64,000 bases of DNA from the NCBI GenBank assembly GCA_946480465.1, contig CAMLJY010000013.1, positions 1 through 64,000 of the forward strand, written 5' to 3'. Origin of the DNA: an uncultured Burkholderiales bacterium. GTDB lineage: Bacteria > Pseudomonadota > Gammaproteobacteria > Burkholderiales > Burkholderiaceae. Of this stretch, positions 29,322 to 38,320 are shown in pieces (within the stretch, counting starts at the first letter, position 1; every line of letters begins with the position of its first letter). Below the pieces are notes generated by a model. The model searched no databases, was not told where the DNA came from, and saw only the letters and a program-made list of their open reading frames with translations. Made by a program: the position numbers and the translations under genes.

Positions 29322-30728
29322 CTAACGATCCACCGGATCGGCCGCCTCGGCCGACGGGGCCGTGCTCGGCGCGGCCCGCTGCGGAATGCGCGCCCGCACG
29401 CGCGTCCCGCGGCCGGGAGCAGATTGCACCTCGAACTCCCCACCCGCCGATTCCACCCGGTAGCGCATGCCGCGCAAGCCGTGGCGGCCGGGCATCGGCG
29501 CCTGCTGGTCGAAGCCGCGGCCGTCGTCCGTCACCTCGATGTGCGCCCAGCCGCCTTCCGGCCGCATCGTCACCGTCACCTCATGCGCCTGCGCGTACTT
29601 GGCCACGTTGGTGAAGGCCTCCTGCACGACGCGGTACATCGTCAGTTCCGCATCGGGGCCCAGGCTCACCGGCTGCAACGCAGCCTCCACCGTCAGGCCG
29701 CTGCGCTCAGCGAATTCACGGCACTGGATCTCCAGCGCGGCCACCAGGCCCAGTGTGCTGAGCGACGAAGGCCGCAGGTCTTCGATGATGCGGCGCTTCA
29801 GTGCGATGCCGCTGTTGAGCGTCGCCGTCAGGTGCGCCAGACGCTCGGTGGCTTCGGGCGCCAGGTTGGCCAGCCGCGGCTTGATGCGCGCGGCGTCCAG
29901 CTTGGCCGCGGTCAGCAAGGCGCCCAGCTCGTCATGCAGCTCGCGCGCGAGGCGCTGGCGTTCGTCCTCGCGCGCGGTCTGCAGGTGCAGCGCCAGCTCG
30001 GTCAGGTCGGCGGTGCGGCGGCGCACCTCGTCTTCCAGGCGGTCGCGCTCGGCCTGCAGGGCCTGCTGCTGCTCGGTGCGCTCGCGCTCGAGCGCCTCGC
30101 GCTGGCGCAGCAGCAACACCAGTGCCAGCAGGCTGGCCACCGTCATGGAGGCCACCCCGATGCGGTTGAACAGCAGCGTGTCGAAGATGCTGCGCGTGCC
30201 AGCGGCGATGCGTTGGCCTTCCAGCGCCATCAGCTTCTCGCCGCGCACGCGGATGAACTCCATCTGGTCGCGGCCGATGTTGGTCATGACCACCTCGCGT
30301 GCCGTGTCGATGCGGCCCTCGCGCGCCAGGCGGATGGTCTCGCGCGCCTCGCTGAGCTTCAGCGACACGGTGGCCGTCATCTCCCGCGCGACCGGCTTGG
30401 CCTGGGCATCGCCGATGCGGTCGTAGTAGGCCAGCACCGACTGCATGCTCTCTTCCAGCTCGGCCGCCGCGCTGTCGAAGGGCGCCAGGTACTCGTCGCG
30501 CAGGGTCAGCAGGTAGCCGCGCTGGCTGGACTCCACGTCGACCGAGCGCCGCATCAGCGCATGCACCGCCAGCTGGGCCTGCGCCATCTCGACCAGGCCG
30601 GTCACGGTCGACCGGGCTCGCAGCGAGCCGGCTTCGCTCACGGCCACGATCAGGCCGGCGGCCAGCAGCGCCAGCGGCAGCGCCAGGGTGCTGCGCCGCA
30701 ACCGGCCCAGCCAGGTCCTCAAAGGCAT
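29322..30728 (-). CDS. CHASE3-domain histidine kinase (NarX/DegS-type)
   Basis: The 468-residue kinase has two membrane helices (about 13-31 and 188-208) flanking a CHASE3-like helical sensor (40-185), a coiled coil (210-250), a HisKA_3 domain with His265 (LARELHDELGALLTAAKLD), and a HATPase domain (TNVAKYAQAHEV, DDGRGFD, GRHGLRGMRYRVE). I chose ATG 30728 with AAGGAAG four bases upstream; an ATG at 30773 would overlap the stop of the receiver gene by four bases. It is downstream of, and probably co-transcribed with, the single-domain receiver. Confidence 0.9.
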   Translation of the reverse strand: MPLRTWLGRLRRSTLALPLALLAAGLIVAVSEAGSLRARSTVTGLVEMAQAQLAVHALMRRSVDVESSQRGYLLTLRDEYLAPFDSAAAELEESMQSVLAYYDRIGDAQAKPVAREMTATVSLKLSEARETIRLAREGRIDTAREVVMTNIGRDQMEFIRVRGEKLMALEGQRIAAGTRSIFDTLLFNRIGVASMTVASLLALVLLLRQREALERERTEQQQALQAERDRLEDEVRRRTADLTELALHLQTAREDERQRLARELHDELGALLTAAKLDAARIKPRLANLAPEATERLAHLTATLNSGIALKRRIIEDLRPSSLSTLGLVAALEIQCREFAERSGLTVEAALQPVSLGPDAELTMYRVVQEAFTNVAKYAQAHEVTVTMRPEGGWAHIEVTDDGRGFDQQAPMPGRHGLRGMRYRVESAGGEFEVQSAPGRGTRVRARIPQRAAPSTAPSAEAADPVDR

Positions 30729-30769
30729 GGCCTTCCTTCGCTTCGGGGCGTCGAACGCGTCGAAGCGGA

Positions 30770-31246
30770 TCATGGACCAGAAGGCGCGGTCAGCTCGGCG
30801 CAGTAGGCAATCAGCTCGTCCAGCTCGCCGGACTTGTCGAACACCCGGTCCGCGCCCAGTGCGGCGCAACGGCGCCTGATGTCGGGAGTGGCGTAGTTGC
30901 TCAGCACCACGAGCTTGCCACCGCGGCCGAGGGCGCGGGCCTGGGCCAGCACCTCCAGGCCGGAGCCGGTCTTCAGGAAGACGTCGATGATCATCAGGTC
31001 GGCCTGGCCGTGCGGACCGCGCAGCCAGGCCACGGCCTCCGCCTCGTCCTCGACCTCGCCCACCACCTCGACGGGCAGCAGTTCCTCGAGCATGGCGACC
31101 AGGTTCTGCCGGATCACCGGGCTGTCTTCAACGATGAAGCAGCGCAGCCGCCGGCGGGCGGTCTCTTCGTCGGGCAGGCGTGGTCTGACGTCTCGCACGG
31201 CGGCACCGGCCCGGATGGGCAGGTCAAGGGGACTGGGATGCTCCAT
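30770..31246 (-). CDS. Single-domain response regulator
   Basis: The 158-residue protein is a receiver domain with acidic Glu40-Asp41, phospho-acceptor Asp88 (LMIIDVFLKTGSG), and Lys138 (VFDKSGELDELI). There is no output domain; the C-terminus ends soon after the fold. The first 33 residues are a proline/arginine-rich extension. Kinases of the NarX type usually pair with LuxR-type output regulators, so a receiver-only partner suggests a phosphorelay or protein-protein output. It is the first gene of the pair. Confidence 0.87.
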   Translation of the reverse strand: MEHPSPLDLPIRAGAAVRDVRPRLPDEETARRRLRCFIVEDSPVIRQNLVAMLEELLPVEVVGEVEDEAEAVAWLRGPHGQADLMIIDVFLKTGSGLEVLAQARALGRGGKLVVLSNYATPDIRRRCAALGADRVFDKSGELDELIAYCAELTAPSGP

Positions 31247-31346
31247 TATCCAAAGCCGGGCGTCGGGCCCGTCCACACTGCCCGCCCGGATCGAAGCCGG
31301 TGGTCGCAGCCTGCCGAAGCCGCGGCGAGCAAAGGACGGCTCCCGT

Positions 31347-31568
31347 TCAAGCCAGCAGCGCCAGCAGCACCACGGAGGTCGTACCCAGGCCCAGCACGGT
31401 GCCCAGCACGACCGGTGTCACGAGCCCGCGCGAACGCGCGCGCGCCTGGGAAGACCGCCGCGGCGGCGGCCCGCCGGGTGGGAGGGTCAGATGGGGAGTG
31501 GCCGCCTCGTAGCCCAGCACCGGGTCGCCAGGGTCGGTGGCGAGAGGGCGGTGGCGGCGCGCTTTCAT
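31347..31568 (-). CDS. Small single-helix membrane protein
   Basis: The 73-residue protein is basic and proline-rich for its first 45 residues and ends in one hydrophobic helix (LVTPVVLGTVLGLGTTSVVLLALLA). A strong ribosome site (AAGGAG, eight bases before the ATG) supports it being real. No family is recognised. It sits between the receiver gene (same strand) and rdgC (divergent). Confidence 0.6.
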   Translation of the reverse strand: MKARRHRPLATDPGDPVLGYEAATPHLTLPPGGPPPRRSSQARARSRGLVTPVVLGTVLGLGTTSVVLLALLA

Positions 31569-31729
31569 TGGGGGTCTCCTTGCCGCCCTTGCCGGCGGCT
31601 GGAAGGCACTCTAGGGAAAGAGGCCGCGTGCCCGAATCGGCGTCGCCGCCATTCCCGTGTAGGACAACGCCGCATGACCCCGATGCCGTGGGCACAATCG
31701 CGCCTCCCCAACGGTCCCGCCTGTCCTCC

Positions 31730-32761
31730 GTGTTCAAGAACCTGATCGTCCACCGGCTCGCCGCCGGCTGGTCGGCCACCGCGGCCGACCTCGAAGAACA
31801 ACTTTCCACGCAGCGGTTCGTCGAATGCGGCGCGACCCAGGCCAAGTCCGCCGGCTGGGTCGAACCGCGGGGCGTCGCCCACGCTCCCCTGCTCGAGGTC
31901 ATCGATGGCCAATGGCTGCTGGCGCTGATGGTGGAGCAGAAGGTCTTGCCCGGGGCCGTCGTCCGGCGCGAGGTCGAGGCCCGCGCCGCGCGCGCCGAGC
32001 AGGAAACCGGCCGCAAGCCCGGCAAGAAGCAGCTGCGCGAACTGAAGGACCAGGTGCAGCTGGAACTGCTGCCGATGGCCTTCACCAAGCGCAGCACGGT
32101 GAAGATCTGGATCGCCCCGGCCGAACGGCTGCTGATGATCGACGCCGGCAGTGCACGCGTGGCCGACGACACCGTCACGCTGCTGACCAAGACGCTGCCC
32201 GGCCTGTCGGCGCAGGCGGTGAACACCGCCGTGTCGCCCGCCGCCGCCATGGCCGACTGGCTGGTGGGCGGCGACGCCCCTTCAGGCTTCACGATCGACC
32301 GCGACTGCGAGCTGAAGGCGGCCGACGGCGAGAAGCCGGCGGTTCGCTATGCCCGCCACGCGCTCGACATCGAGGAAATCCGCGGCCACATCACTGCCGG
32401 CAAGCAGCCGACCCGGCTGGCCCTGACCTGGAACGGGCGCGTCTCCTTCGTGCTGACCGACGCGCTGCAGATCAAGAAGCTCGCCTTCCTGGACGGCGTC
32501 TACGAGGGACGCAAGGCCGGGCGCGACGAAGCCTTCGATGCCGATGCCGCCATCGCCACCGGCGAGCTGGCGCCGTTGATCGGCGACCTGATCGACGCGC
32601 TCGGCGGCGAAGCGCCGCTGGGCGTGTCCGCCGCCGCGCCTGCCGCAGCAGCCCCCCCCAGCCCGGCACCCGCAGCTACACCCGCGCCGGCCCCAGCCGG
32701 CAAGCACACGGCCAACAGCGTGCCGCCCTGGGAAACCGAGGCCGACATCGCCGCCGGCTGA
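31730..32761 (+). CDS. rdgC: Recombination-associated protein RdgC
   Basis: RdgC is a ring-shaped DNA-binding protein that modulates RecA-dependent recombination and replication fork processing. The 343-residue length exceeds the roughly 300 of Escherichia coli because of an Ala/Pro-rich C-terminal tail (about 295-335). The start VFKNLIVHRL uses GTG and matches the family N-terminus. Other family blocks are RFVECGATQAKSAGWV, EQETGRKPGKKQLRELKDQV and PMAFTKRSTVKIWI. It is divergent from the small membrane protein gene and convergent with apbC. Confidence 0.95.
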   Translation: MFKNLIVHRLAAGWSATAADLEEQLSTQRFVECGATQAKSAGWVEPRGVAHAPLLEVIDGQWLLALMVEQKVLPGAVVRREVEARAARAEQETGRKPGKKQLRELKDQVQLELLPMAFTKRSTVKIWIAPAERLLMIDAGSARVADDTVTLLTKTLPGLSAQAVNTAVSPAAAMADWLVGGDAPSGFTIDRDCELKAADGEKPAVRYARHALDIEEIRGHITAGKQPTRLALTWNGRVSFVLTDALQIKKLAFLDGVYEGRKAGRDEAFDADAAIATGELAPLIGDLIDALGGEAPLGVSAAAPAAAAPPSPAPAATPAPAPAGKHTANSVPPWETEADIAAG

Positions 32762-32853
32762 CGCCCGGCGCACTTCCGGCGGGCACCGCACCGCCCGCAG
32801 CGCCTTGGGGCCGGCACGCCGGAGGGCGTGAGCCGTACGGTGTGAACCGGCGG

Positions 32854-33948
32854 TCAGGTGTTCTTGCTCACCGTGATCGTCGGGAACTTGCTGCTGAAGT
32901 CCTTGGCCTGCTCGGCGATCTTCACCGCCACCTGGCGCGCTATGGCGCGGTATGTGGCGGCCACCTCGCTGTCCGGCGCGGCGATCACCGTCGGCTGGCC
33001 GGAGTCCGCCTGCTCGCGGATCGCGCGGGTCAGCGGCAGCGCGCCCAGATAATCCATGTGGTACTCGGCCGCCATGCGCTTGCCGCCCTCGGCACCGAAG
33101 ATGTGCTCGGTGTGCCCGCAATTCGGGCAGCAGTACACCGCCATGTTCTCGATCAGCCCGAGGATGGGGACGCCGACCTTCTCGAACATCGCCACGCCCT
33201 TCTTCGCGTCCAGGAGCGCGATGTCCTGCGGCGTCGTCACGATCACCGCACCTGTCACGGGCACCCGCTGGCTCAGCGTCAGCTGGATGTCGCCGGTGCC
33301 GGGGGGCAGGTCCACCACAAGGTAGTCGACGTCGCGCCAGTTGGTCTGGCGCAGCAGCTGCTCCAGGGCCTGCGTGGCCATCGGTCCGCGCCAGATCATG
33401 GCCTGGTCGGGCTCGACCAGGAAGCCGATCGACATCACCTGGATGCCGTGCCCCATCATCGGTTGCATGGTCTTGCCGTCCTCGCTTTCGGGACGGCCGC
33501 TGACGCCCAGCATCGTCGGCTGGCTGGGGCCGTAGATGTCGGCATCGAGCACGCCGACCGTGGCGCCTTCGGCCGCCAGCGCCAGCGCCAGGTTGGCCGC
33601 GGTGGTGCTCTTGCCGACCCCACCCTTGCCCGACGCGACCGCGATGATGTTCTTCACCGCGGGCAGCAGCTGCACGCCGCGCTGCACCGCATGCGCGATG
33701 ACCTTGGAGCTGACACGGGCCTCGACGCCGTGCACGCCCGGCACCTGCCGCGCCGCTTCCTCCAGGCGCTGCTGCAGTTCCGCATGCAAGCTTTTAGCGG
33801 GGTAGCCCAGCACCACTTCGAAGGCCACGCGCCCGCCGTCGATGCGCAGGTTGCGGATCTGTCGGGTGCCGACGTAGTCGCGTCCGGTGTGGGGATCGAC
33901 GACGGACTTCAGGGCTTCGAGCAGGGCGGATTCACTGGGCTGGGACAT
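32854..33948 (-). CDS. apbC: Iron-sulfur cluster carrier ApbC/Mrp
   Basis: ApbC is a P-loop ATPase that carries and delivers [4Fe-4S] clusters to apoproteins. The 364-residue protein has an N-terminal MIP18/DUF59-like domain (1-95), the deviant Walker A SGKGGVGKST (106-115), DLPPGTGD (213-220), and the cluster-binding CPNC (Cys274, Cys277; Cys273 precedes). ATG 33948 gives the standard start. It is divergent from the acyl-CoA synthetase gene. Confidence 0.96.
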   Translation of the reverse strand: MSQPSESALLEALKSVVDPHTGRDYVGTRQIRNLRIDGGRVAFEVVLGYPAKSLHAELQQRLEEAARQVPGVHGVEARVSSKVIAHAVQRGVQLLPAVKNIIAVASGKGGVGKSTTAANLALALAAEGATVGVLDADIYGPSQPTMLGVSGRPESEDGKTMQPMMGHGIQVMSIGFLVEPDQAMIWRGPMATQALEQLLRQTNWRDVDYLVVDLPPGTGDIQLTLSQRVPVTGAVIVTTPQDIALLDAKKGVAMFEKVGVPILGLIENMAVYCCPNCGHTEHIFGAEGGKRMAAEYHMDYLGALPLTRAIREQADSGQPTVIAAPDSEVAATYRAIARQVAVKIAEQAKDFSSKFPTITVSKNT

Positions 33949-34106
33949 GGCGGACAGGCGTCGCGGGGAAGGGGCGGGCCCGCGCAAGACGAGCACCTCT
34001 GGGGGCCGGCCAGTCTATCCGCGCCCCGGTCCCCGTCCTGCTGCCGCGGGTACGTGCTGCACGCGCGTCCCCGCAGTGACAGCGCCAGCGGCCCCTGCTT
34101 CCTAGA

Positions 34107-35723
34107 ATGATCCGGGCCTTGTCCACGCCCTCGTCCACCGAGCCGCTGCAGCCCGCGGCCGACACCGAACCCGCGTTCCGCGACCTCGCGTCCCTGGTAC
34201 GCGAGCACGCCCGCCGCAGCCCACAGGCCGTTGCCCTGCGCTGCAACGAGGACGCTCTCAGCTACCAGGCCCTGGACGAGCTGGCCGACCGTGTCGCCGC
34301 CGCGCTGCAGCGCGAGGGCCTGGGACCCCGGGACGTCATCGCGATCTGCGCGGCAACAGGCATCGACTACATCGGGCTCTTCCTGGGTGCCTTGCGCGCG
34401 GGCCTGGCCGTCGCACCGCCGGCTCCGGGCGCCACGCCGCAGCAACTGGCCGCGATGATCGCCGACGCCGACGCGCGCATCGCCTTCCTCGACCAGCCCG
34501 TGGCCGAAGCCTTGGCCGGCCAGTGCTGGCCCTCCGGCACCACCGAGGTGCGGCTGGGCGCCTCCTCCTCGGACAGGCGCTCCCCTGCTGCCGCCGGCGC
34601 CCTTGCCTTTGCCGCGTGGCTGGCTCCGGCCGGCAGCGCGCCCGTGCCGGCCGCGATCGATCCCGCCTGGCCGTTCAACCTGATCTACTCGTCCGGCACC
34701 ACCGGCACCCCCAAGGGCATCGTGCAGGCCCATGCGATGCGCTGGGCCCACATCCAACGTGCCGCCCAGTCAGGCTACGGGCCCGACACGATCACGCTGA
34801 TCGCGACCCCGCTGTACTCCAACACCACGCTGGTCTGCCTGATCCCGACGCTGGCCTACGGCGGCTGCGCGGTGCTGATGCCCAAGTTCGACGCCGGGCG
34901 CTACCTCGCCTTGGCGGAACGCCACCGGGCCACGCACACCATGCTGGTGCCGGTGCAATACCAGCGGCTGATGGCGCGGCCCGACTTCGATGCGCACGAT
35001 CTGCGCGCCTTCCGGTTCAAGTTCTGCACCAGTGCCCCATTCCACGCCGAGTTGAAGGCGGAGGTACTGGCGCGCTGGCCCGGCGCCCTGGTCGAGTACT
35101 ACGGCATGACGGAAGGCGGCGGCACCTGCATCCTGCAGGCGCACCTGCACCCCACCAAGCTGCACACCGTGGGCCAGCCGGCCGAAGGCCACGACATCCG
35201 GCTGATCGACGAGGCGGGCCGCGAGCTGGGACCGGGCGCGAGCGGCGAGGTCGTCGGCGGCTCGCCCGGCATGATGAGCGGCTACCACAAGCAGCCCGAG
35301 AAGACGGCCGAAGCCGAGTGGCACGACGCGCAAGGCCGGCGCTACATCCGGACCGGCGACGTCGGCCGCTTCGATGAAGACGGCTTCCTGATCCTCCATG
35401 ACCGCCGCAAGGACATGATCATCAGCGGCGGCTTCAACATCTACCCGAGCGACCTCGAGGCGGTGCTGCGCCGCCACCCGCTGGTGGCCGATGCAGCCGT
35501 GATCGGCATCGCCTCCCCGGAATGGGGCGAAACGCCGGTCGCCTGCGTCGTGCCGCGCGCTGGCGCCAGGCCGGAGGCCATTCGCGAATGGGTCAATGCC
35601 CAGGTCGGCCGCACGCAGCGGCTGGCCGCCATTCGATTCATCGACGAGTTGCCGCGCAGCGCAATCGGCAAGATCCTCAAGCGCGAATTGCGCGACTGCT
35701 GGACCGCATTGCCAAATCATTGA
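34107..35723 (+). CDS. Acyl-CoA synthetase (AMP-binding)
   Basis: The enzyme activates a carboxylic acid as an acyl-adenylate and then a CoA thioester. The 538-residue protein has the A3 motif SSGTTGTPKG (195-204), YYGMTEGGG, the hinge RTGDVGRFDEDGFL, and the catalytic lysine in PRSAIGKILKREL near the C-terminus. It is most like medium/long-chain or aryl acid ligases, but the substrate cannot be fixed. No fatty-acid or aromatic genes are adjacent. Divergent from apbC with a 158-base gap. Confidence 0.9.
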   Translation: MIRALSTPSSTEPLQPAADTEPAFRDLASLVREHARRSPQAVALRCNEDALSYQALDELADRVAAALQREGLGPRDVIAICAATGIDYIGLFLGALRAGLAVAPPAPGATPQQLAAMIADADARIAFLDQPVAEALAGQCWPSGTTEVRLGASSSDRRSPAAAGALAFAAWLAPAGSAPVPAAIDPAWPFNLIYSSGTTGTPKGIVQAHAMRWAHIQRAAQSGYGPDTITLIATPLYSNTTLVCLIPTLAYGGCAVLMPKFDAGRYLALAERHRATHTMLVPVQYQRLMARPDFDAHDLRAFRFKFCTSAPFHAELKAEVLARWPGALVEYYGMTEGGGTCILQAHLHPTKLHTVGQPAEGHDIRLIDEAGRELGPGASGEVVGGSPGMMSGYHKQPEKTAEAEWHDAQGRRYIRTGDVGRFDEDGFLILHDRRKDMIISGGFNIYPSDLEAVLRRHPLVADAAVIGIASPEWGETPVACVVPRAGARPEAIREWVNAQVGRTQRLAAIRFIDELPRSAIGKILKRELRDCWTALPNH

Positions 35724-36089
35724 AATCTGCAGTTCATTTATTGCATCAATGATCCGGTCCCAAGCCGGGTACATCCCGAGTTCGGGTTTTCGCATATGAC
35801 GGGCCAGCCCCAAGACGCCAAAGCTGGCACGTCGCATGCATGCCCGCGGCATGGCCCCTCTATGACAGCGGTTTCTTCCCTAACTGATCCGAGGTGAAAC
35901 TTCAAGCACATGGCGCGATGTAACCGCGTTGTCGTCTTAAGGTGTTGCACCAAGCGAACAGCAAAATCTTTCGGGCTATATTGGCGCCCTTCGCGGCACA
36001 GCGCGCTGCAGGGGCCGACACGGCCCACTATTCATACAAAGGTCGCAGCGGCCTGATGCTCACTCATCAGGCCGACTGGAGGTTATCGA
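35724..36089 (+). promoter_or_regulatory. Gene-free stretch with tonB promoter region and leader
   Basis: This 366-base gap is less GC-rich than its surroundings. After the acyl-CoA synthetase it holds a small CCCG-agtt-CGGG hairpin followed by TTTT (35775-35790), a possible weak terminator. TATATT at 35977-35982 could be a -10 element of the tonB promoter, though no good -35 lies at the right distance. The proposed leader then contains two hairpins: GGGCCG-aca-CGGCCC (36012-36026) and the ribosome-site hairpin described separately. No clear Fur box is seen. Confidence 0.4.
36050..36073 (+). promoter_or_regulatory. Hairpin just upstream of the tonB ribosome site
   Basis: GGCCTGATG (36050-36058) and CATCAGGCC (36065-36073) form a perfect nine-pair stem with a six-base loop. 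It ends four bases before the TGGAGG ribosome site (36077-36082) of the GTG-started tonB gene. Its position suggests an effect on translation start or mRNA stability. Confidence 0.6.
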
Positions 36090-36764
36090 GTGGATTACGC
36101 TGAACAACAACGCAACCCGGGCAAACACTTGTCCGGGTTTGCGATAGTCGTGGTCTTGCACGTGATTCTGGGTTACGCATTGGTTGCAGGCCTGGGTCGC
36201 AAGATCGTGGAAGTGATCAAGGCACCGATCGAAACCAAGATCATCGAGGAGGTGAAACCACCCCCTCCGCCGCCGCCTGAAAACCTGCCCCCGCCGCCGA
36301 AGATGGCGCCGCCGCCGCCCTCCTTCGTGCCGCCGCCGGAAGTGCAGATCGCCAACCCGCCGCCGGCACCGGCAATCACGGTCACGCGGGAAGCGCCGCC
36401 GCCGGCTCCGCCGGTCGCCCTGGCCCCGCCGCCAGCGCCGGCTGCACCGCCGGCCCCCCCTGCGCCGCGCCAGGCCGTGGCCGCGCAGATCAACGTCAAC
36501 GCCTGCGAGAAGCCCGAGTACCCGGCGGCCGCGGCACGTGCCGAAGCCATGGGCACCACGAAGATCCGCTTCACGGTCGACGCCGCGGGCAAGGTGTCCA
36601 AGGCCGACATCGAACGCCCCTCAGGCGCCTCGCGCGAGCACCGCCTGCTCGACCGTGCCGCCGTCGAGGCCTTAAGCAAGTGCCCCTTCAAGCCGGGCAC
36701 CGACGAAAACGGCAAGCCCGTCGGCGCGACGACGCTGGTCGAGTACGTCTGGAAGCTCGAGTAG
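36090..36764 (+). CDS. tonB: Energy transducer TonB
   Basis: TonB couples the inner-membrane proton motive force, harvested by ExbB-ExbD, to outer-membrane receptors for iron chelates or other large substrates. The 224-residue protein has one membrane helix (about 18-36), a long periplasmic proline-rich spacer (about 50-130), and a C-terminal TonB domain (YPAAAARAEAMGTTKIRFTVD through CPFKPG). The start is GTG with TGGAGG seven bases upstream. It is first in tonB-exbB-exbD-exbD-TPR. Confidence 0.95.
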   Translation: MDYAEQQRNPGKHLSGFAIVVVLHVILGYALVAGLGRKIVEVIKAPIETKIIEEVKPPPPPPPENLPPPPKMAPPPPSFVPPPEVQIANPPPAPAITVTREAPPPAPPVALAPPPAPAAPPAPPAPRQAVAAQINVNACEKPEYPAAAARAEAMGTTKIRFTVDAAGKVSKADIERPSGASREHRLLDRAAVEALSKCPFKPGTDENGKPVGATTLVEYVWKLE

Positions 36765-36872
36765 CGAGCAGCGGACCCTTTCTCGCACGGTCACAAGCCA
36801 CTGTCCTCTCACCCCCCGCGCAGCACGCAACCCGAACGACAACTGCGCGACCGTTCCTGCCTGGAGTCACCC

Positions 36873-37709
36873 ATGTTCCTGAACAAACTCTTGCGTGCGC
36901 CGCTGGCGGCCGCCCTGATCGCGATCGCCGCGCTCGTCACGACCACCGCACCCGCCCCCGCATTGGCTCAAGCCGCTTCCGAGCCGGCCGCCGATGCCGC
37001 GGCTCCGGCCGCACCGGCGGCCCCGGCCGCCACCGTCGCCAAGGAAGAAGTCGCCAACCCGTACGGCCTGGAAGCGCTCTGGAGCCAGGGTGACTTCGTG
37101 GCCCGCGGCACGCTGATCATCATGATCATCATGTCGATGGGCAGCTGGTACATCATGTTCACGAAGCTGTGGGAGCAGCACAAGCTGTTCAAGGCCGCAG
37201 ACCAGGTCGCCGAAGGCACCTTCTGGAAGGCAGGCACCGTGGCCAAGGGTGCCGCGGCCCTCGAGGAAAGCAGCGCGTTCCGCTTCATCGCCGAATCGGG
37301 CGTGAAGGCCGACGAGCACCACGAAGGCAACCTCACCGAGCAGATCGACCGCCACACCTGGATCGGCATGAGCGTGCAGCGCGCAGTCGACAACATCAAC
37401 AGCCGCCTGCAGGATGGCCTGGCATTCCTGGCCACCGTCGGCTCCACCGCCCCGTTCGTCGGCCTGTTCGGCACGGTCTGGGGCATCTACCACGCCCTCA
37501 CGGCCATCGGCATCGCGGGTCAGGCCTCGATCGACAAGGTCGCGGGCCCGGTGGGTGAAGCGCTGATCATGACCGCCTTCGGCCTCGCCGTCGCGGTGCC
37601 CGCGGTGATGGGCTACAACTGGCTGATCCGCCGCAACAAGAGCGTGATGGAGCGCGTGCGCGCCTTCTCCGCCGACGTCCACAACGTGCTGCTCGCAGGG
37701 AAGCGTTGA
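36873..37709 (+). CDS. exbB: Biopolymer transport protein ExbB
   Basis: ExbB forms the pentameric proton channel of the TonB energising complex. The 278-residue protein has an N-terminal signal-like segment (to about residue 30, AQA), an Ala-rich linker, then three membrane helices: about 74-95 (TLIIMIIMSMGSWYIMF), and two in the conserved MotA/TolQ core (STAPFVGLFGTVWGIYHAL and ALIMTAFGLAVAVPAVMGYNW). The N-terminal extension is seen in the longer ExbB branch used by TPR-linked systems. A GC-rich intergenic hairpin separates it from exbD. Confidence 0.95.
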   Translation: MFLNKLLRAPLAAALIAIAALVTTTAPAPALAQAASEPAADAAAPAAPAAPAATVAKEEVANPYGLEALWSQGDFVARGTLIIMIIMSMGSWYIMFTKLWEQHKLFKAADQVAEGTFWKAGTVAKGAAALEESSAFRFIAESGVKADEHHEGNLTEQIDRHTWIGMSVQRAVDNINSRLQDGLAFLATVGSTAPFVGLFGTVWGIYHALTAIGIAGQASIDKVAGPVGEALIMTAFGLAVAVPAVMGYNWLIRRNKSVMERVRAFSADVHNVLLAGKR

Positions 37710-37760
37710 GCCGCGGGCGCGCAGCGCCCCCAGGGCCGACCGAGCCGGAACCGGTCAGCC

Positions 37761-37827
37761 CGGACGGGCTTGTCCGTCCGATCAAGACCCCGCTCCCCGG
37801 GCCGCCGACGGCGGCCGTCCCCCGGGG
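37761..37827 (+). terminator. Two hairpins between exbB and exbD
   Basis: The first is CGGACGG (37761-37767) with CCGTCCG (37774-37780). The second has inner arms GGCCGCC (37800-37806) and GGCGGCC (37810-37816) inside outer arms CCCC (37795-37798) and GGGG (37824-37827). Neither is followed by a U-tract. They probably stabilise exbB mRNA or reduce read-through, which would set ExbB above ExbD, in line with the known excess of ExbB in the complex. Confidence 0.5.
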
Positions 37828-37879
37828 ACAAAGGCTCCTTCGGCCCGCATGGGAAGGGGCCCACTAGAGAGGATTCACC

Positions 37880-38308
37880 ATGGCCATGAGCGTAGGCTCC
37901 GCCGACGGCGATGAAGACCAGATGAATTCGGCCATCAACACCACGCCCCTGGTGGACGTGATGCTGGTGCTGCTGATCATCTTCCTGATCACGATTCCGG
38001 TGGTGACTCAGAGCATCCAGCTCGAGTTGCCGAAGGAAAAGAACGTGCCGACCCAGACCAAGCCGGAGAACATCCTGCTGGCAGTCAGCAAGGACGGCGA
38101 CATCTACTGGAACACCCGCCGCATCCCCGACGTGGACAAGCTGGTCGAGGAACTGAAGAAGGAAGCGGTGAAGGAGCCGCAGCCGGAAGTGCACATCCGA
38201 GGCGACCAGGACGCACGCTACGAAAGCGTCGGCCGCCTGGTGGTCGCCTGCCAACGCGCAGGCATCGCCAAGGTCGGCTTCATCACCGAACCGCCCCCCA
38301 ACCACTGA
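37880..38308 (+). CDS. exbD: Biopolymer transport protein ExbD (first copy)
   Basis: ExbD is the proton-handling partner inside the ExbB ring. The 142-residue protein has one membrane helix (about 23-45) with the essential Asp26 in TPLVDVMLVLLIIF, then a periplasmic domain ending RAGIAKVGFITEPP. An alternative ATG two codons in would also serve. It is followed after 12 bases by a second exbD gene, so the two are co-translated. Confidence 0.93.
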   Translation: MAMSVGSADGDEDQMNSAINTTPLVDVMLVLLIIFLITIPVVTQSIQLELPKEKNVPTQTKPENILLAVSKDGDIYWNTRRIPDVDKLVEELKKEAVKEPQPEVHIRGDQDARYESVGRLVVACQRAGIAKVGFITEPPPNH

Positions 38309-38320
38309 ACGGAGCCGACC

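Noticed and set aside
35977..35982. TATATT as a firm tonB promoter
   Set aside because: TTGCAC at 35945 is 26 bases away, too far for sigma-70, so it is listed only as a weak candidate within the gap.
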